NCBI GenBank assembly: GCA_004557385.1
Contig: SFEA01000048.1
Span: 1-14,890, forward strand
DNA: 14,890 bases
From: Bacteroidales bacterium
GTDB taxonomy: Bacteria > Bacteroidota > Bacteroidia > Bacteroidales > Muribaculaceae
Direction of reading: 5' to 3'
A program made the translations under genes and the position numbers. The stretch's first letter is position 1. Each line of letters begins with the position of its first letter. The notes beneath the pieces are model-generated. The model was not told where the DNA came from and did not search any database. It was given only the letters and a program-made list of their open reading frames with translations. Shown in pieces: positions 13,843 to 14,890 of the stretch.

Positions 13843-13872
13843 ATTAAACTTTTTGTGCTAAAAATTGTCATA
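13843..13872 (+). promoter_or_regulatory. Possible third ECF-like promoter, upstream of the OmpA-family lipoprotein
   Basis: ATTAAACT (13843-13850), 16 nt, GTCATA (13867-13872). It matches the boxes at 5129 and 7457 at 6 of 8 and 5 of 6 positions with the same spacing. It is 125 nt from the start codon and overlaps the hisB terminator region, so chance in AT-rich DNA is a real possibility. Confidence 0.3.
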
Positions 13873-13890
13873 AATGCGTGAACGCATTTT
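13872..13890 (+). terminator. Likely terminator of hisGDCB
   Basis: AAATGCG-TGAA-CGCATTT (13872-13889) is a perfect 7-bp stem with a four-base loop, about 40 nt after the hisB stop. The T residues are partly within the stem (CGCATTTT), so it is a modest terminator. Confidence 0.5.
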
Positions 13891-13950
13891 AATGATATAT
13901 AAATAATCTGCGTATTTCGAAACGAGATTATGAGTTTGTCGGAAAATGCT

Positions 13951-13958
13951 TATCTTTG
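13951..13958 (+). promoter_or_regulatory. Promoter -7 element of the OmpA-family lipoprotein gene
   Basis: TATCTTTG is an exact TAnnTTTG match, 39 nt before the ATG. A TTTG at 13935-13938 is too close (12 nt) to be a standard -33 box, so the -33 element is unclear. Confidence 0.6.
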
Positions 13959-13997
13959 TAATGGATTTTAAGAAGTAATAATTTTATCATTAATTAA

Positions 13998-14723
13998 ATG
14001 ACTATGAAAAAGATTTTAAGTGCATTTATTTGCGCAATGTTGTTGATTGCAACTACAGGTTGTGGCTCAATGAATAACACCCAAAAGGGTGCAGCAATTG
14101 GTGCAGGCGGTGGCGCTGCTCTTGGTGCAGGCATCGGCGCATTGATTGGTAAGGGTAAAGGCGCAGCCATTGGCGGCGTTATTGGTACGGCAGTAGGCGC
14201 AACAGCCGGCGTGCTCATCGGCAAGAAGATGGATAAGGCTAAGGCTCAAGCCGAAGCTATTGAAAATGCTCAAGTTGAAAGCGTAACCGACGCAAACGGT
14301 TTGCAAGCCGTTAAGGTGACTTTCGACAGCGGTATTTTGTTTGCAACCGGCAGTTCATCATTGCAAACTGCTGCTAAGAACTCGCTCAGCGAATTTGCCA
14401 ACAACGTGCTCAAGCAAAACGCCGACATGGACGTTGCCATCAAGGGCTACACCGACAATGCAGGTTGGAAGGGTTGCACTGCCGAACAAAGCGCTGCTAA
14501 GAACGAGGCTCTCTCGTTGCAACGCGCTCAATCGGTATCGACCTACCTCACCAACATGGGTGTAAGCACCAGCCAAATCAAGTCGATTGAAGGCTTGGGC
14601 GAAGCAAATCCAGTTGCCGACAATTCAACCGCAGCCGGCAAGCAACAAAACCGTCGCGTTGAGGTTTACTTGTATGCTTCGGAAGCAATGATTAACGCAG
14701 CCAACGCAGGAACTTTGCAATAA
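13998..14723 (+). CDS. OmpA-family outer-membrane lipoprotein with glycine zipper (YiaD-like)
   Basis: Predicted lipoprotein that anchors the outer membrane to peptidoglycan. The signal sequence ends in a lipobox, ATTGC, with the acylated Cys22. Residues 31-77 are a glycine-zipper segment (repeated GxxxG, e.g. GAAIGAGGGAALGAGIGALI) that can insert in or pack against membrane. The OmpA C-terminal domain runs from about 104 to 227, with FDSGILFATGSSSL (109-122), peptidoglycan-binding GYTDN (150-154, Asp153) and NRRVEVYLY (218-226, Arg220). Between GYTDN and the usual N-x-x-LSLQRA there is an insertion of about 8-10 residues with a cysteine (Cys160). ATG at 14004 (codon 3) is an alternative start giving MKKILSAF. 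It has its own promoter and terminator. Confidence 0.92.
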   Translation: MTMKKILSAFICAMLLIATTGCGSMNNTQKGAAIGAGGGAALGAGIGALIGKGKGAAIGGVIGTAVGATAGVLIGKKMDKAKAQAEAIENAQVESVTDANGLQAVKVTFDSGILFATGSSSLQTAAKNSLSEFANNVLKQNADMDVAIKGYTDNAGWKGCTAEQSAAKNEALSLQRAQSVSTYLTNMGVSTSQIKSIEGLGEANPVADNSTAAGKQQNRRVEVYLYASEAMINAANAGTLQ

Positions 14724-14757
14724 TCGATTGGTTGAGGCTTAATAGCTCCTAAATAAC

Positions 14758-14789
14758 AAAGGTGCGTCAAGATTCTTGGCGCACCTTTT
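14758..14789 (+). terminator. Strong intrinsic terminator after the OmpA-family gene
   Basis: A 14-position stem (14758-14771 with 14775-14788; 13 Watson-Crick pairs and one wobble), loop ATT, followed by T. It begins 34 nt after the stop codon. An intron begins immediately downstream. Confidence 0.88.
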
Positions 14790-14793
14790 GTCA

Positions 14794-14890
14794 GTACGCT
14801 CGGCATGAGCATTGTCTAACGGGTGAAAGTCCCGAGCAAGCCCTAATAGCGGGAATTGTATAGCCAAGAGCAAGGGTGTCCATCGCGAGG
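14794..14890 (+). mobile_element. 5' end of a group II intron, class C-like (cut by the window edge)
   Basis: From GTACGCTCGGCATGAGC (14794-14810) onward, the sequence follows the start of domain I of class C introns such as that of Oceanobacillus iheyensis, as recalled. GTCTA, GGGTGAAAGTCCCGA (14821-14835) and CAAGGGTGTCC (14871-14881) occur in the same order at about the same spacing. It begins 5 nt after the stem of a strong terminator, and class C introns characteristically insert there. The first bases are GTACG rather than GTGYG, so the boundary may be off by a few bases. The reverse transcriptase and domains V-VI would lie beyond the window. Confidence 0.82.

Noticed and set aside
1..14890. 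CRISPR arrays, tRNA or rRNA genes
   Set aside because: No regularly spaced direct repeat series, cloverleaf structure or rRNA sequence was seen; the only regular spacing is the two-copy 18-bp repeat at 8968-9018.

Overview
The window looks like the chromosome of a Bacteroidales bacterium, plausibly close to Muribaculaceae. The evidence is the acpP-fabF-rnc cluster, the hisG-hisD-hisC-hisB order with a bifunctional HisB, promoters of the Bacteroides type (TAnnTTTG, once with TTTG 19 nt upstream), A-rich start regions without strong Shine-Dalgarno sequences, and a glycine-zipper OmpA lipoprotein. The genus is an inference.

Layout, left to right. Bases 1-355 hold no gene: a decayed copy of an intergenic repeat and a long hairpin that probably ends the rnc transcript. 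Bases 356-2788 (minus strand) carry acpP, fabF and rnc, with a promoter and a palindrome upstream of acpP. A minus-strand class I amidotransferase-like peptidase (C26) is divergent from a plus-strand secreted family 3 glycosidase (NagZ-like). Two secreted paralogues of unknown function follow (5217-6308 and 7543-8763). Their last 173 residues align without gaps at about 60% identity, while their disordered N-terminal halves differ completely. Both have the same ECF-sigma-like promoter about 57 nt before the start codon. Between them lies 1.2 kb of gene-free DNA full of small hairpins, several sharing the loop TACGCTTCGCTC or a variant.

Bases 9146-13890 are a histidine operon, hisGDCB, covering PRPP-ATP condensation, imidazoleglycerol-phosphate dehydration, transamination, histidinol-phosphate dephosphorylation and the two final oxidations. 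Its roughly 265-nt leader contains an unannotated 24-codon ORF with five His codons among codons 5-12, an intrinsic terminator just before hisG, and an upstream segment that can pair with the terminator's 5' arm. This is the architecture of a ribosome-mediated His attenuator and is the strongest regulatory discovery in the window.

The right end has a glycine-zipper OmpA-family lipoprotein, its terminator, and, five bases after the terminator stem, the 5' end of a group II intron that resembles bacterial class C and runs off the edge.
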